Positions 31,775-45,724 of a DNA stretch of 64,000 nt are shown piece after piece. Numbering within the stretch: the stretch's first letter is position 1; each line of letters starts with the position of its first letter. The DNA comes from Myripristis murdjan. Its lineage: Eukaryota > Chordata > Actinopteri > Holocentriformes > Holocentridae. The position numbers and the translations under genes are program-made. Under the pieces are notes generated by a model. That model searched no databases and had not been told where the DNA came from. It saw nothing but the letters and a program-made list of their open reading frames with translations. Where the stretch lies: assembly GCF_902150065.1 (NCBI RefSeq), contig NC_043983.1, positions 15,934,821 to 15,998,820 of the forward strand, written 5' to 3'.

Positions 31775-33566
31775 AAGATTGTTTTACAAAAGCATATGAT
31801 TTAGGTGTTACAGTGGGTAGATTTACCTAGCTTTAAAACAGAATCTGATCTAATTGTTGTGATGTTGTGGTGATTGATGAGAGGAGGCTATGATTGGCCG
31901 GCTGGATTGAAGGATCAATGGATGAATGAGGCATTTGTTTGATTTAGGCAACAGCGATTTGGGGGCAATACATAGTCTTTGTGCATGTCCGCTCACAGGA
32001 AATGTCAAACGAGTGAGAAACTGAAGGGAGTGAAGAGGGTGAATGGAGGGACGCATGAAAGAAAGGATCGACCGAGGAGTAGCTGTGAGTAAAAACACAT
32101 GTAAGACAGACAGGAGTTCCTGGGAAAGGAGTGAGAAAGTGGTGAAGTAAAAAACAGGGAGAGAAAGGAGGAGGAGGAGGACAGAATATATCAGCAATTC
32201 TGTTTTTTGCTTCGCATGCTTGATGAATTTGAGCAGCCTGTATCAAATGCAGACGGAGTTGTTTTGCAGAAGATTTACTCTCAGCCTCCCCAAGCTACTG
32301 ACGCATCTGTTCCCCCCACCCCTCCAGCCTGGATCAGTGGCAGCTTCCACCGGACAGGGTGTGTGTGTGGCTGACTAATGCCAGTTGGCAGACAGTGCAC
32401 CCTTCTTTCTTGTAAGTTTAATTTACTTTTTTATGACTAACATGACTGCTGCTATGCCCGGAATCTTGAAGTCATCCACTATGGGCCACTAGCAGAGGAC
32501 CAAAACATCCTCTACAGTTAGTGTGGGTGTGTCAGTTGAGAAGGAAATGCTAAAAATGATCTCTCTCTGCCTTACACACACATACATATCTAAATATACA
32601 GAGTTGCAAAGTATAAATGGCCACAGTAGCATGGTTTTGTATGCATCCAAAAGGAAAAATGAAAGCATACTATAACTCTCAACTGCAGGTCCTCACACTG
32701 TCTCAAAACTGCTAATAGTCTTTGCTGTCTGAGATCTGAAAAGAGCTGTAACACTTTACAGCCAGTTGTCCAACTACAACTTTACTACCTTTCTTTTCAC
32801 TGTTGTTGAGTGGGTGTGCTGGAGCATCCTGGGGTACACAGGCAATTTGCCCTTCCTCACAGCTAGATCAACATTTAACCAAGTGTGGCTGGTACACAAT
32901 GAAATGGATGCCTCTAACAAAAGAATGATCTCTTCACGATTCATTTCCAAAACGTAAAGGCACCACTACATCAGGAGTGTCAGCTGGAGGGATATCTGCC
33001 ACAGATCTGTCCCGCAGGGACCTCGGAGAGCTTCAAGAAGGCCTGTTTAAGCTTCTAAATCCTCACAAGGGTTGGGTGCCCTTGCTGTGCAAAGGGCAGA
33101 GCTGCCAGTTTTGCCTGCTGTACCGGGATGGAGGAGAGCAGGAATAACAGCAGTCTGTCAGAACAATAATGCTTCACAGGCTCCAGTGCCTCCAACTTTA
33201 GTGCCATCTTGGGACTTCTACACTGCCAGTAAATTCACAGACCAATAAAACGGTCTGGTAATGAGATGAGAGGAAGACCAGGACTTCACTTGCACTGAAA
33301 ACTCCAGAACAACCAAAAGCTCCCTGTGGTCAAACAAGCAGACACAGGAAGGATGGCATGACTATTTGTTTCGCTCTTCTTCTCCAGTCATCTTTCTTTC
33401 CATCAATTCTTGCCCTTTCCCTCTGGTTCTCCTCCTGTGTCTCTTCCTGTTCGTCTATTGTGTCCATCTTTACTCTTCTCTTTCTTGATTCATTCCTCCC
33501 AGGGGTACGGCCAACTGGTCAAAACCAGATTAAACCAGACAGACTCTAAGTGCCCCTTAAAATTGC

Positions 33567-33572
33567 TTTATT
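33567..33572 (-). terminator. vamp4: vamp4 poly(A) signal
   Basis: AATAAA on the minus strand, about 1.48 kb past the stop codon at 35054-35056. The sequence between has no other gene and is taken as 3' UTR (about 33550-35053). It includes a short (GT)n array at 34439-34459. Confidence 0.5.
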
Positions 33573-35053
33573 TCAGATTGGAAAGGAACAGTATATCAGT
33601 CTTCCAATGCAATGCATGATTATTGTACATCATTACAGAATCAATATTTACAGCTCAAATAAATTACAATACAAATAATAATAAAAGAAATTACATTGTA
33701 GGAAGTTATTGTATTATACAGATATTCCAGACACAATGACACCTATGTTTGTGTGTTTCACAGTCCCACTTTTAACCAAAATCTCTTAAATTATCACTCC
33801 TTAAACACACTGTAACAGTACACAGCGATGAGCTGTGTCCCTGTCTTTACGTCTTCAGTGGCAATGGGAATTACAGCAGACATTCATATTAAGCATCACA
33901 TTTACCGTCCAGCAGAAACGAGAAACTAAAAAAATTCAGATAAAATCAATAGCAATATTAGAAACGAGGCCCAAACAGAACCATCTGGAAAGTGAGAGAC
34001 TGCTTAATGTCACTAGCAGGAATGTAGGACAGCCGTGACCAAACTGCCCCAGAGATCAGCAGAACCAAGGAGGGAGGCATGAGGCTTAGGAGTGGAGTGG
34101 GAGACATTCATAATCTGGATGTTTTGGCTTAACATGGCCCCAGGTATGCAATTGAATAAGCTATCAAGAGGCAGACAGAAATGGACAGTGGTGATCTGCT
34201 GAGTAGAATGATGCTAAAAAGGCAGGGTTTTATTCCAATGTGTGGCCTCCATTTCTAAGTCCCTTCTCAATCCATATGTGCTGATGTGAAAACATCCTTG
34301 AAAAGTGAAATCTGTTTGTCAGAAAGCTTCCCCGATGCTTTCACTTGAACGTGTTTTCAGATCAGGGGAGATGCAGAAAAAGGAAGCCCCCCCCCAGACA
34401 ACAGACATGTAGATGAACCTCAAAAGTATTCCTACCACGTGTGTGTGTGTGTGTGTGTGAAACAGGGAACGTGTTTGTTATTCACAAAAAGTTCCCTTCA
34501 AACATTTTCATCCATTGTGTTTTAATGTGGAGACAGGGAGAGAGGGCACAAGGAATCATGGGTAAACATTTGAGATCCATCTCACAGAATGTTACAGTGC
34601 CTCTGTCTGAGGTTGATGCAGCAGAATCAGACCAGCTAAACTAAAAGACAGAAAGACAGCGTGGTCTCCCTGCCAATACAGTATCTATCTATATGATGGA
34701 ATATATAGGGCCCTGAGTTTCCTTGGTGCCAAGACAAAGCCAGGGCCCTGTGTGTGATATGTAACATCATGAAATGGAGTCCTCCTTCTCACTGACTAGA
34801 GGGCTGAGAGACAGCCCGTTCTCCCAAACCACCTGGTTTAAACTTAAAATATCCCTCCAGGTCTTTCTCCTGTGTCCCCCTCTGCAACCTCATTTCAAGT
34901 CAGGGATTAAACCAACCCTTAGGACCGATCTCACATTGCTTTTTGTGGAAATGCTAACGATAAGATCTGTATTAAGGATGAGCTGAGGCCACAAGTTCCT
35001 TTAGGGTACAAAGGCCAGCATGAGGGAGGGTGTGGGAGGCTGGCTGGCGCCCC

Positions 35054-38000
35054 CTAGCTGGAGTGGAGGACTGTGCAGGAGAGAGAGAGGGAGGACCAAG
35101 AGGACAAGGAGGATTCTGCCCCGTCCTCATTGCCAGACACTAGTGGTACCGCAGGATTACTGGAACTGGCAGGAGAGAGTGAAAGTGACATAGAGAGAAA
35201 ATTTATGAGATGTTCTGCACATTTACAAAATAAAACTGTAGCATGTTTGGCGGAATACTCACCAATGATAATCAGCAGGAGAGCAACCACAACCAAGGCG
35301 ATTATGATCTTCATCTGTGGAGTAAATGGCCGACGTTAAATACTTTTCTTACAATGCCGCAAGCCCCGTTTGCTGGCACAGACCAACATAAATGGAAACA
35401 AATGTCAGATACAGAGCAGGCTTCACACATAAACACACACACAGACGGACAGACTGACAGCCCACCTTCATGTCTTTCCACCACATCCTCCGATGCAGCT
35501 GCTTGGCTCGGCTACTGAAGGCAGACGCATTGTCTGATAGGCTCTCTGGAATGTCACATGACCACAGCAGAGACAAGAACACGTGAGACAAAAAGGAGGA
35601 AAAAAGGGGGGGAAACATCTGTTAATCACAAAATGAACAATGAACTGGCTATTGTTTTGACTTTGAGATGGGGCAGTTTGACAGAAACTGCTGTCTGTGT
35701 TTGTGTATGAGTAGCTATGATATAATATGCTAAGAGTTACATAATATTTCAGCCGTCCTGGTGAGATCACTCCTGTCTTCAGATTTTAAAAATGAAACTT
35801 CACTGGCATGAAATATAAAAACGACAAGGAGCCAAAATAATACACAATGGAACGATAAACAGACTTCCTCCACTCTGTCTTTCTCTTTCCAAATTGTTTG
35901 CCCACACTCCTCTCTCACTTTCTTTCTTGTTTCTTAGATACTGCTGTTGACTTGTTGTATGCGTGTGTGTTAATAGGAGGGTTACAGCTCCCAAGTGTGC
36001 AGCGCTGTACATGTCCAAGCCTCTGTCCGTCTTTAAAGCCTCTGCCTGTCATGTGTCGGCCGTTTCCACGGCCATGTGCCTGTTAACGACCCGTCACTAC
36101 TACAAAGAGAAGCGCTCGCACAGAATGCTTGTTAATCTTGAGGAATTTTACACAGCTTACCTACACGTGAGTCTGAGGCAAAGTGTCTTTATCAATTATA
36201 GCATACTTTGTTACAAATATAAACACATGCCTGCATTTATTTTAAGGACAGTCTGCACCGTTCAGAGGCGCCTAATCAACCAGACAAATGTGCGCAGACC
36301 CACAAACACATAAACACTCATACATAGACAAACAACCTGGTGCATGCACACACAAAAATGTGTTCCAGATGTGCGTCATTGTCTTGGCTGGCTGGTCGAC
36401 ATGACAGAGAGAGGCAGTTACACAACATCTGTGGATGTCATGATGAAGCCTTAATAGACTGGCAAGAAAGGCTCGCAGCACTTCAGTTTCATCTCTCCAT
36501 CCACAAATGAGTGCAGAGAGAGTAAAGAGCTGCATGTCTTATTGAAAGACAGCATATGGATGAAATTCTGTAATGGAGGGCCCTAAGGCACACGTTTTAC
36601 GCACCTGCTATTATACACCGAGTGAAAAAGCAAGGTAGGATTGTGTGAATGTGAGTGTGAGACCCCATCAAAGCCCCTTCACACACACAACTGGTGAAAT
36701 GCTAAACCTGGACATATCATTAACACCTTTGAGGTATACTGATGGTATTTACATGCATGCAGTGATACGTCTCCTGAGACCTGTTGCAGGAAACCACTAT
36801 GTGCACGTCTACACACACATACACACACACACACACACGGGTCCTGTGTGTCTCACCTGACTTGTCCTGCAGGTCATCGAGACGCTCGCCCCTCTCTATC
36901 ACTTTGGAGATGTTCTCCTGCATCACATCAATTACCTCATCAACCTGCGACTGCACCCTGAGGATGAAATATAGAAAAGCAAATCAGTTGGGCATAAATG
37001 AGAAAAACGCAGATTGGTCACAGATGAAACTGGTGTGTGAGTGCACACAGCACAGCACACCTGTTTTTCCAATAATATCGTACTCTGTATCAAGCCTATC
37101 TAGAGCAGCTGGCAGACAATAAAAGATAAAGCCTGTCAGATGGTGTTTAGCCTCAGAGTGACCTGCCTGCACCTGTTCTGTATCTACAGAAACTTGCTCA
37201 TATCCTCATCTTTATTTATGCCATGCCTCACATCTGTACCAACCTCAGCCCGGCACAACCAGTCCACATTACCCCTCTGTCACTTTTACTTCCAAAAGCT
37301 GATTCTACCTGGTAAAACCTCTCAGTGGGGATTCCAATAGCCTTTTTTTATGCAAATTTGAAATTTGTGTAAAAGAAATCCTGAATGGAAACACTGAAAT
37401 TTCACAAAAACTACAAAATTTTGCAAAAAAGGCTTAGGTAGATAAGTTATTGTATATGTAATGGCTATTTGTCCACGATCAAGCTAGGAAAACATCAAAT
37501 CAAAAGGCCAATGAAGCAGCCTAGGATAAACTGTGCACAGGAAAAAAGTATTTTTTAAGGTTTTATTTTCCATCAGCAAGCAACTAAACAAAGACATCAC
37601 TTTGGCAGCTTCTCTTGCTCTGGTAAAAAAACATTTTCCTCCCCATGTGCATGCAGGACCTATAACTGCCTTACCTAAACTTCTGGTGCACTATTCATTT
37701 GAACTTTGATTATGCAACAACCTACAGGCAAGCAATTTACAAAATAATCTGCATAACAAAGTTGATGGAAATGAGCACTGATTAACATTTTGTTTTGCCA
37801 ACTGTCAAAAATCAGCTTAACTATGCTAATTTGGATGAAAGCATAACTTATGATGAGATGGACAAATAACTGAAAGTTGAAGATGCTAATCAGGATAGAG
37901 CAGAGTTTCTAAACTGTGGACTGAAGTCTTTCTAGTGGGTTGTGGAATGCCATGGGTAGAAGCCAGAGTCACGCACGGATCCAGTTTTACAAAAAAAAAA

Positions 38001-39009
38001 AAAAAAAATCTATCTCTTCTAACCCGATGCCTCAAATTTCATTGACACTTTCCTCTAAATCAATTCTGGACCTGACCTGACCCGTTAATGCAAGACCCGA
38101 GATCTGACTTGTACCGATATCAAACACAGCACTCCACATTCTGTTTAGAAAGGTTATTTTAAACTTTGGCTAAACAGCAAAGCCACTGACGACATCATTC
38201 TCACTGCCTGTAATCACTGAATTTCGCCTGAATTTCTCCCACATCTGAGTAGGCCTTCCAGGATGTTTTCAACAATCAGATGTTCACCATTTCATCCATG
38301 CTGATGATGATCGATGTGTGGCTTTGATCGCTTTCAGTCCCTGTTAGTCAGGGCACTTACTTTCCCTTGATTTTTTTTTTCTTTTTGACCAAGCTAGATG
38401 CTATTCAAAGAGGCCTGATAGCTTATCGCAACTTTAAAATCATAAGCAGTAACTTGGGATGTTGTTGGAATAACCTGTTTTTGTAGATCTAGACCTGTTT
38501 TTTGTGGATACTGGCCTGATTTTTTTTTTTCAAGGGCTGTATAGTTGCACAGTTAAAAAAAAAAATTATAATTTATGAAATTTAGGTATTTTAGGTTTCT
38601 GTTTATTAATATTTATGGACAATTCTGATTTTATGACCTAGCATTTCAGTTCATAAGAAAAATGGTTATTAGTGTCAACACTTGTTTAGTAAACAAAAGA
38701 GCTTGTGCTTTTTTCTTATGGGTCTTGACATGTTAAATGTTATGAATAAGTGGGCCTTTGACTGGAAAAGGTTGAAAACCCCTGGTACAGAGATTACTGT
38801 TACTAAGGCGTTTACAATGTATTTATTTTTCTCTGTCTGATCATATAAACCATTTGTTTTCAAGTGGAATTAAACTGATTGTCTCTTCTGTTTACTAAAG
38901 ATATCAGCTAGTGCGATTCCTCATTCAAAGAGCTTGTAGTAAACATATCCATAGTCCGACCAAAACACACCATCAGTACTGTGACATGTTGAATCATGAA
39001 TCGTCTCTG

Positions 39010-39043
<34 letters not shown>

Positions 39044-42000
39044 AGACAGACACGCACGCACGCATGCACGCACACACGCACAAACGCTGTTTGAGGACCT
39101 GACCTCAGACGGTCCAGGTTGGAAGTGACAGAGGTGAAGACCCTGTGCCCTGTGCACATGGCATTCTAAGAAACTGTGATGATGGCATCTAGTTTCATGT
39201 GTTTATAACAAAGATAAATTGTAGAGTGTGAACAGAGCATGAGGCACCAACGGCAGGAGCCAGACTGTCTCAACAATGACCTTCTCTGTTCTCAAGCTGT
39301 TTCTGACTGCAGGTTAATGTGGAAACAAACTCCAGAGGGACTCACACTGGCTGGGAAAGTTACACAATGACCTGCACGCCATGCGTGCTCTTGCATAATG
39401 AGCTAGGAACCTGGTGCTTCTGGTAAACATTACTAGCCAGTTACACAATACCAACACCAAAACTGAAGTGTGCTGGCAATGCTAAACTCTGGCAATCAGT
39501 AGCAATGACGGATGTGTAAGTACTTACTGCTTGATTTTGTCATTCTGAGGTCCGAATCTGGGACCAGTAGGCCCTCTCCTGGAAGACAAATATTATCCAA
39601 GACAACTAATTAAATATATGCATTTTCAAAATGTGCAACTGTAACGTCAGAATATTAACTTCTATTAACTTCGATCATTTACAATCAAAATTGAAATTGT
39701 TCTCAAGGTCGGTGTAAATTGTAGCTCTTCTGTGTAAAATGTAATTTAAACACATTTGATTTGTTGCTCTGATAATATGGCACAGTTGTTGAGCAGAATA
39801 AACACACACAAACTCACAGAAAGAAGTCTTCCTCTTCATCAGAGTCCTCTTCCAGTAGGTTCCTCTGTAATACACAAAAAGATCAAAGGTCAGACACTGA
39901 TAACCTCTGAGTCTTCACTGCCTCCTGTCTCCTAATCAGTGGAATGTCCCATGAGGGATCGTAGCACCAGTTGGTTGATGGAGAATGGGACAGATCATTC
40001 ACAGCAGACATTCCTGACAATAATGACTGATGCTGCCAATACGGAGATCTGAGACTGACCTGAACTGACTCCTCCAGAGGCCAGATAGCTGCTGAACTGA
40101 TCAATAGATGCTTTTAGAAGTTTCTGGTTGCCTTCGGACGGCAGATACAGCCAGATACACTGTTGTAGTGCACTTATGATAGGATGATAAAGCCTCAGCA
40201 ATAGAGGCCTGCCATCTCCTCTGTTCTACTCATAAAAGGTCATTCAAATCTCGTTGTGTTCTGCTCTGTTTGACTTCTAAACATCTGATTCTGACAATAA
40301 TGGACCTCCTGACTGAGGAAACAACAGAGCAACGGGGTTTCCTTTTGCAACCCTATCATACAAAAATCCTCTTGTAATCACAACCAGGTCTAAACCAATG
40401 ATGGGTTTAATAGGGGCAGTTAGCATTAGCTAGTACAGCTGTGTTAAATTCTCTAAGGTGAAGAGCTGGACCAAGAAGACACAGACTCAGTCTGTTTCTC
40501 ATTGGTTAGCAGTCCTGAGGACAATGTTGGCTGTTACTGAGAAAGAAAGGGTCTTTATTTTGTCTGCAGATTATCTATAGTGCACACACACAGATATCAT
40601 GTGCGTTATGAATTTAGTAATAGTATCAATGAAGTCTGAAAAGGAGAAATAGGTAAGACACTGAAGAGCCACCAGTCTGGTACACATTAAATATAACTTG
40701 AGGATGAAATCAAGTCCATTGTTTCGCTCAAGGACACTTTGGCAGGGATAAGCACTGGCAGAGACACAGAGATGGAATCTACAATCTTCCAGTCATGGTA
40801 ACAGGGATCTATCAAAGAATTGAATACTGTTTGACAAAATCTCAAACTGTTTTTGGACAAAACAACCTCTCTTATTCAAATAGGAATTATAAGTGCAAAA
40901 TACATTTAGTTTTAGGTAGAATAGTAGGCTTACAATTTTAATGATTTTAACAATTTAAATCTAACCATTGCTTTTCTTCCACAGAAATTGAGACAGGCAC
41001 ATACAGTAAATGACATTTCTTTGACTTCTCTCAACAGTAGGTATAAAGTGAGTTCATTTAATCTATTTTCTGAACAGTTATGTGTAGCAGATAAATGTAA
41101 AGGTAGTATTAAGTTCAGTAGTAGGCTTAGAGAAATCTGAGACTCTGGTGCTTGAATATTTTTGACAGAAAAAACAAACAAACATATGGGCAAAAAAGAC
41201 AAAGTTTATGTAGAAATAAGACCTCATAAAATAAATTTTAAGTCTATTTAATGAGTTTTAATGCCGATTATTGAATTCAATTCTTGTTAAGGACCTGCAG
41301 ACACCTTATGGTATAATCAATGAGACGGAGGAGGGAAACCCATGACTGTCTCATTAAAAAGGGAAAGAAACCAGCTATGCCGAGAAGGACATTTCATTAT
41401 AAATACATCATCGTCTCTAACAAAAACCTGAAGCAATGGTGGCCATATGATCATAAAGAATTTAATGAGTCAGGGTGCTAACACTCTCCTTCTGCACTGT
41501 CCAGGGCAGGAGACACAAGGACTGTTAGCAATTATCAGAGTCGAGGGTCAGGAGGCAGAGCGGCGAGGGGCGAGAAGGGAAAGCAGAATGACTGTTATGC
41601 AAGAGTCTCTGTGCACTCTGCTTTGATCCCAGCTCAACACAACAACAAACTGGGATACACTCTGAGACAGAGGAGTGCAGAAAGTGGAAAGAAAGGGGGA
41701 AATGGGGGTGAAAGATCAAGTTGATGAAGACCAGACATTTGGCCACAGAGTCCTGGAGTTTCTTCACTTCACCCTCCTGCTCCTCCTCTAATGCTCTGCT
41801 CCTGTCAACAGTCCACTCCTCGCTGCTTTCTCCCTTATTTTTCCATCAATCATTTTCCACAATTATGGGTTTGATGATTTCAGAAACCAAACATGTTAAC
41901 ATCTTGTTTCTTTTTAACTATAGCAGACATTTTCCAAACAAAATTAAACATACTGCTAAATATTTGGGGATGGACTGAGATATTGACAGACTATTAGCTT

Positions 42001-42856
42001 TAAATGAAATATCAGTATTGATCCAAAAATTATTTTTACTGTCAATATTTGGCTTATTGCGAAATATGGCATTTTTGTGACCTTTTTTCTGGGAGTATGT
42101 CATGAATACAACTGCCTATTAGCAAGAGAACACAGCTACCACTGCCTTTTGTTTACAAAGCACTTAATTATCTTAAGATAGTCCTGCTTGAAAAGCTAAA
42201 CCTGTGTTGCACCTGCATTCATATTTTGAGTCTTACAAAAATTCTTATCAGTATTATATTGGCTGTCATGGGTGAATAGATATTGGCCTAAAAAAAACAA
42301 AACATGTCGCTCACTTGCTACTAATACTTAGCAACTGAAAAATATCTTTCCTATCTGTTTTATTTTTTTCTTGGATTCTGTCTTTTCCATTTCAGTTTTT
42401 CTGAATTCTGTGTTTTACAATTTAAGCACATTTTGTCATCAGAACGTGTTTAATCATGTGGTGGATGAATAAAATTTCAACAATTTAATCGGAAAATATT
42501 CAAAATATACTGAATATCAATGAATTTGTAAGACTTCTTTTATTTGCAGAAATCATACGGCCCTAAATATTCTATTATCACTGTGGAAATGAAAACATCA
42601 CATATGGCAAGCCACAATAATTGTGCAGCCCTAGCCTATTTGACACTCTCTACCTCATCTCGATTACATCATACCTACTCTGTCCTCTTCTACATCTATT
42701 AGCAACTCTCCTTCTCATCTCCCACGCTGCTTGTTGCCTTCAGCCTAAACCCTCCCAGCGCTGCCACTCCCTCCATCTGTGTTGTCTCACCCTCTCGCTA
42801 CGAATGGATCCTGTGACCTCATCATCGTTGAGGTGTCTTTTAAACTTGGGGGGCAT
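35054..42856 (-). CDS. vamp4: VAMP4, trans-Golgi network R-SNARE
   Basis: Seven coding exons on the minus strand: 42856-42791, 39864-39818, 39578-39528, 36957-36857, 35545-35466, 35314-35263, 35070-35054. All phases agree and give 137 residues (human 141). Order: [17 protein letters not shown] start; the [15 protein letters not shown] dileucine plus acidic cluster that targets VAMP4 to the trans-Golgi network; the R-SNARE helix ([20 protein letters not shown], with the zero-layer arginine) through [19 protein letters not shown]; and a C-terminal membrane anchor [21 protein letters not shown]4 pairs with syntaxin 6, syntaxin 16 and Vti1a in endosome-to-TGN fusion. The last coding exon is only 17 nt and supplies VLHSS in place of the mammalian KYRT-type tail. 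Confidence 0.95.
36958..39527 (-). other. vamp4 intron, 2.6 kb
   Basis: No gene is seen. It contains A-runs and T-runs (for example about 37990-38008 and 38519-38530) and a (CA)n array at 39010-39040. AT-rich and otherwise unremarkable. Confidence 0.65.
39865..42790 (-). other. vamp4 intron 1 of the coding part, 2.9 kb
   Basis: AT-rich intron between the first two coding exons. I see no exon, clear transposon or RNA gene in it. Confidence 0.65.
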
Positions 42857-42892
42857 GTTGTCTTCAGGCTGCTCCTCCCGCTCTGGCTCCCT
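42857..42892 (-). other. vamp4: vamp4 5' UTR part of the first coding exon
   Basis: A TTCTACAG acceptor lies 36 bases before the ATG, so the coding exon begins at 42892 and is spliced to an upstream non-coding exon. The best partner is the donor at 45724/45725. Confidence 0.65.
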
Positions 42893-44166
42893 CTGTAGAA
42901 GAAAAGCAGAAGAACACCAGTTAGGGTTTGTGGCTTCAACACAAACAGGCCTCAGCACACCTGCACCAAGCCACAATAGGTTTGTTGTTGAGGAGGTATT
43001 AACACCAGGCAGTGTGCTGAATGAGTAAGTCTGCTGATGTTGATAGCTGTACGTGAGTCATTTATACTGGAAGTAACAACAGCCAGGGCCACAATACAGA
43101 AAGTACTCAAGCAGAGGACAACACATCATCTAAATCTACACGACAACATAATTCACTCACTCTGTAATGAGTGTATTAAGCTGTACACAAAATAAAAAAG
43201 AAAAATGAGGATGGCCTCGAGCTACATAATTTCTTGCTCAACAGCCTGACTTTGACCTCGCAGTAGCCTCTTTTTTACTGCACCATCCATCTGAGAAAAA
43301 AAAGCTGTTTTCATAATTATGCCTCATCAGTGGAGAAGCAACAAGAAATAATCAGCTACCCTAAATCTAACATTTCTGGTACAGGCAAGCAGGCAGTCTT
43401 ACAAGACAGGTAGGGAATTGTGGCTCTGTGTGTCTTTGGGCCAAAAACTCTACTATCTGTGGAGTGAAACACAAGCTGTGGTTCCAGTTACATCTCTGTG
43501 CTCTGGTCTGGCCTTCGGTGTTGGTTGTTACAAACAGCAACACAAAACACAGTGTCTCAGTACTTACTGACAAAAATGAGGTCCCTCAGCCCTGGTGTAG
43601 TCACCGGGGGACAACTTTGAATGTCACAGGAAACACAACAGCCTCGCTCACTCACACACACGCACGCACGCACCACCTCTCCCATAGCAGCAATACAACT
43701 TATACCATTGAATCCAGTTCAGTCTGAAACTGTGGCTTTCTCAGCGTCCTTTGCTGGCACTGCAGTTGGAAAAAGGCCTTTCAGTGGCCAGGAGCGGAGA
43801 GGAACTTTCCAGTAAACAGAGGAGAACAGAGGCAGGGGACAGGGCTCTATCTGAAGCAACGACAGAATGGAAAGAGAGGAAGAAAGAAAACAGGGCGAGA
43901 GGAGAAGCCAAGTCTAGCATATTAGGGCTGCAGAAAGTTGTCTTTAATTAACTAGCCTATTTAAAGAGAGGTGTTTTAAAAAGGAGCTGCGTCAAGCTGC
44001 AGGCCTGGAGAACCACCGCAGTTTAAGACCAGCAGGTTTAGACAGAGCTGGGAAATAAAAACCTTGGGGTGGGGAATTGATTTACAAATGGTCCAGATCC
44101 TATATCCTAACCATAACCTGAGAAAATTCATACCTAAAATTAACCATCTCTAAAGAATTTAAGAGC

Positions 44167-44774
44167 GAGGGGTGGGGAAAAAAATCAATTCACCTAAGTA
44201 TAGTGATTCTTTTTTTTTTTTTTTTTTTTTACTAGTGAATCGATTTAAGTAAATATATTGGTATCATATGAAACTAGACAACCCAGTGGATTCTGCTGGT
44301 ATCCGGCATGTCATGCTATATTGTCGGGAAGAGGGAAAAATATCGTTCCAAAGTTAGACTACATTTTGGTGAGGGAAAAACTGGCACAGCAATTTTCAAA
44401 GGGGTCCCTTGACCTCTGACCTGTGATGACAACATATCTGGATGAAAATGGGTTCAGTTTAGGGTACATACCATGTTCGTTTTCGCATACCTTACACTAC
44501 CAATGTGTTATTTTCACCTGTTCTAAAATGGTGCATTTCTGCATACTAAACAGTTTTGGAATTGCATAAATCGGGTTTGAATGGAAAGCTGAGACTCTTG
44601 TGGATACAATGAGCCCAGTTGTATTCATGTGTGATGATGTTGGCCATTTCATTGTAACGAGACCACTTTTTTGAAACTGTAGAAAATCACAGATTGTGAA
44701 GTTTGAGATAATCACAGCCTCATGAAACTTTACTTCCACAAAGAAGAGGATCATTCAAATAACAAAGACAACTA

Positions 44775-44807
<33 letters not shown>

Positions 44808-44913
44808 TAAATTGGAGTATCGCAATACATGTCCAATCACAACACATATCGAATCGGCACCCAAATATCGTAATAGTATTAAATTAGGAGAAAAACATAT
44901 TGTCCAAACCCTA
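44167..44913. mobile_element. hAT-like non-autonomous element with 8-bp target duplication
   Basis: The left end GAGGGGTGGGGAAAA and the right end (reverse complement TAGGGTTTGGAC) are imperfect inverted repeats of a fish family whose ends carry ATCGATTC/GTATCG motifs. TTAAGAGC occurs directly on both sides (44159-44166 and 44914-44921), an 8-bp duplication typical of hAT elements. It holds a T-run near 44210-44231, an (AAT)n array near 44777-44808 and no transposase. Confidence 0.65.
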
Positions 44914-45724
44914 TTAAGAGCATTTAAGTAAAATGTGTGTCTAAATTGGTTGAACCTGTTGGTGCACAAGTGCAGGGGTTCTCCACGCCTCGAGTTCTAA
45001 TGATACCGTTTAAAGGTGCAATCCACACAAACACATAACCGTCTGAATCAAATTATTGAGGCGGAAACTGACAGAGATGCCAGTTTTGAAATGACACACT
45101 GAGAAAATGGACCTGATTATATGAACCCTGACATCTCTGGTGAGAAAACTGTGGTTCATTAATAATCAAAGTTAATCAATGCATGGATTGCAGCTTTAAC
45201 CAAGCAGAGGACAGTGAGCTGTACCTACATATAGCAAGTCGAGCTCAACTAGAAGGGGAAAACTTTGAATTTGATGATGTTGATGATGCTTTCAGGGAAC
45301 GAAGTAAAACTAGACTATAGCGAAGTAGGCCCAATGCTAACGTTACTTCTCTAATGTGACAATGTTTTGTAGAATGTTCTCGAAATGAAAATAAACACTC
45401 ACCACCGAGGACACACAGCTGGTACCATTTCAAATAAATTAGGTGATATATATAACGTTAGCTTAACGCTGCTGGCTGAGCCGTTACATTTCAATTTTTA
45501 TCAATCAGAAGTGTCGTAATACCGTTTCCCCCGTTCACATTAAACGCGTTTTACAAAACCACAGTGCCTAAATTACAAACACGACTACAACAACGTCAAC
45601 AGCAGGCTAGCTACTAGCTAGTGAGACAGCTATGTTAGCTAGACGGGCCGTTGCTGCATTCACTAATGTATGTCAGTTAAGCTAACGTGAGCTAAACTCG
45701 ACGATGCTAACGCGGCTAGCTTAC

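Larger units (their letters stand above)
29760..33550. other. intergenic region between myoc and vamp4
   Basis: No gene is supported. Contents: GGGA-rich sequence at 29750-29900, a (GT)n array at 29963-30021, a (GGCA)n run near 30326-30355, one miniature DNA transposon (31345-31774) and otherwise unremarkable sequence up to the vamp4 poly(A) site. Confidence 0.7.

Noticed and set aside
32930-33250. Possible exon upstream of vamp4 3' end
   Set aside because: Somewhat GC-richer than its surroundings, but no continuous frame with splice sites and no protein similarity I know.
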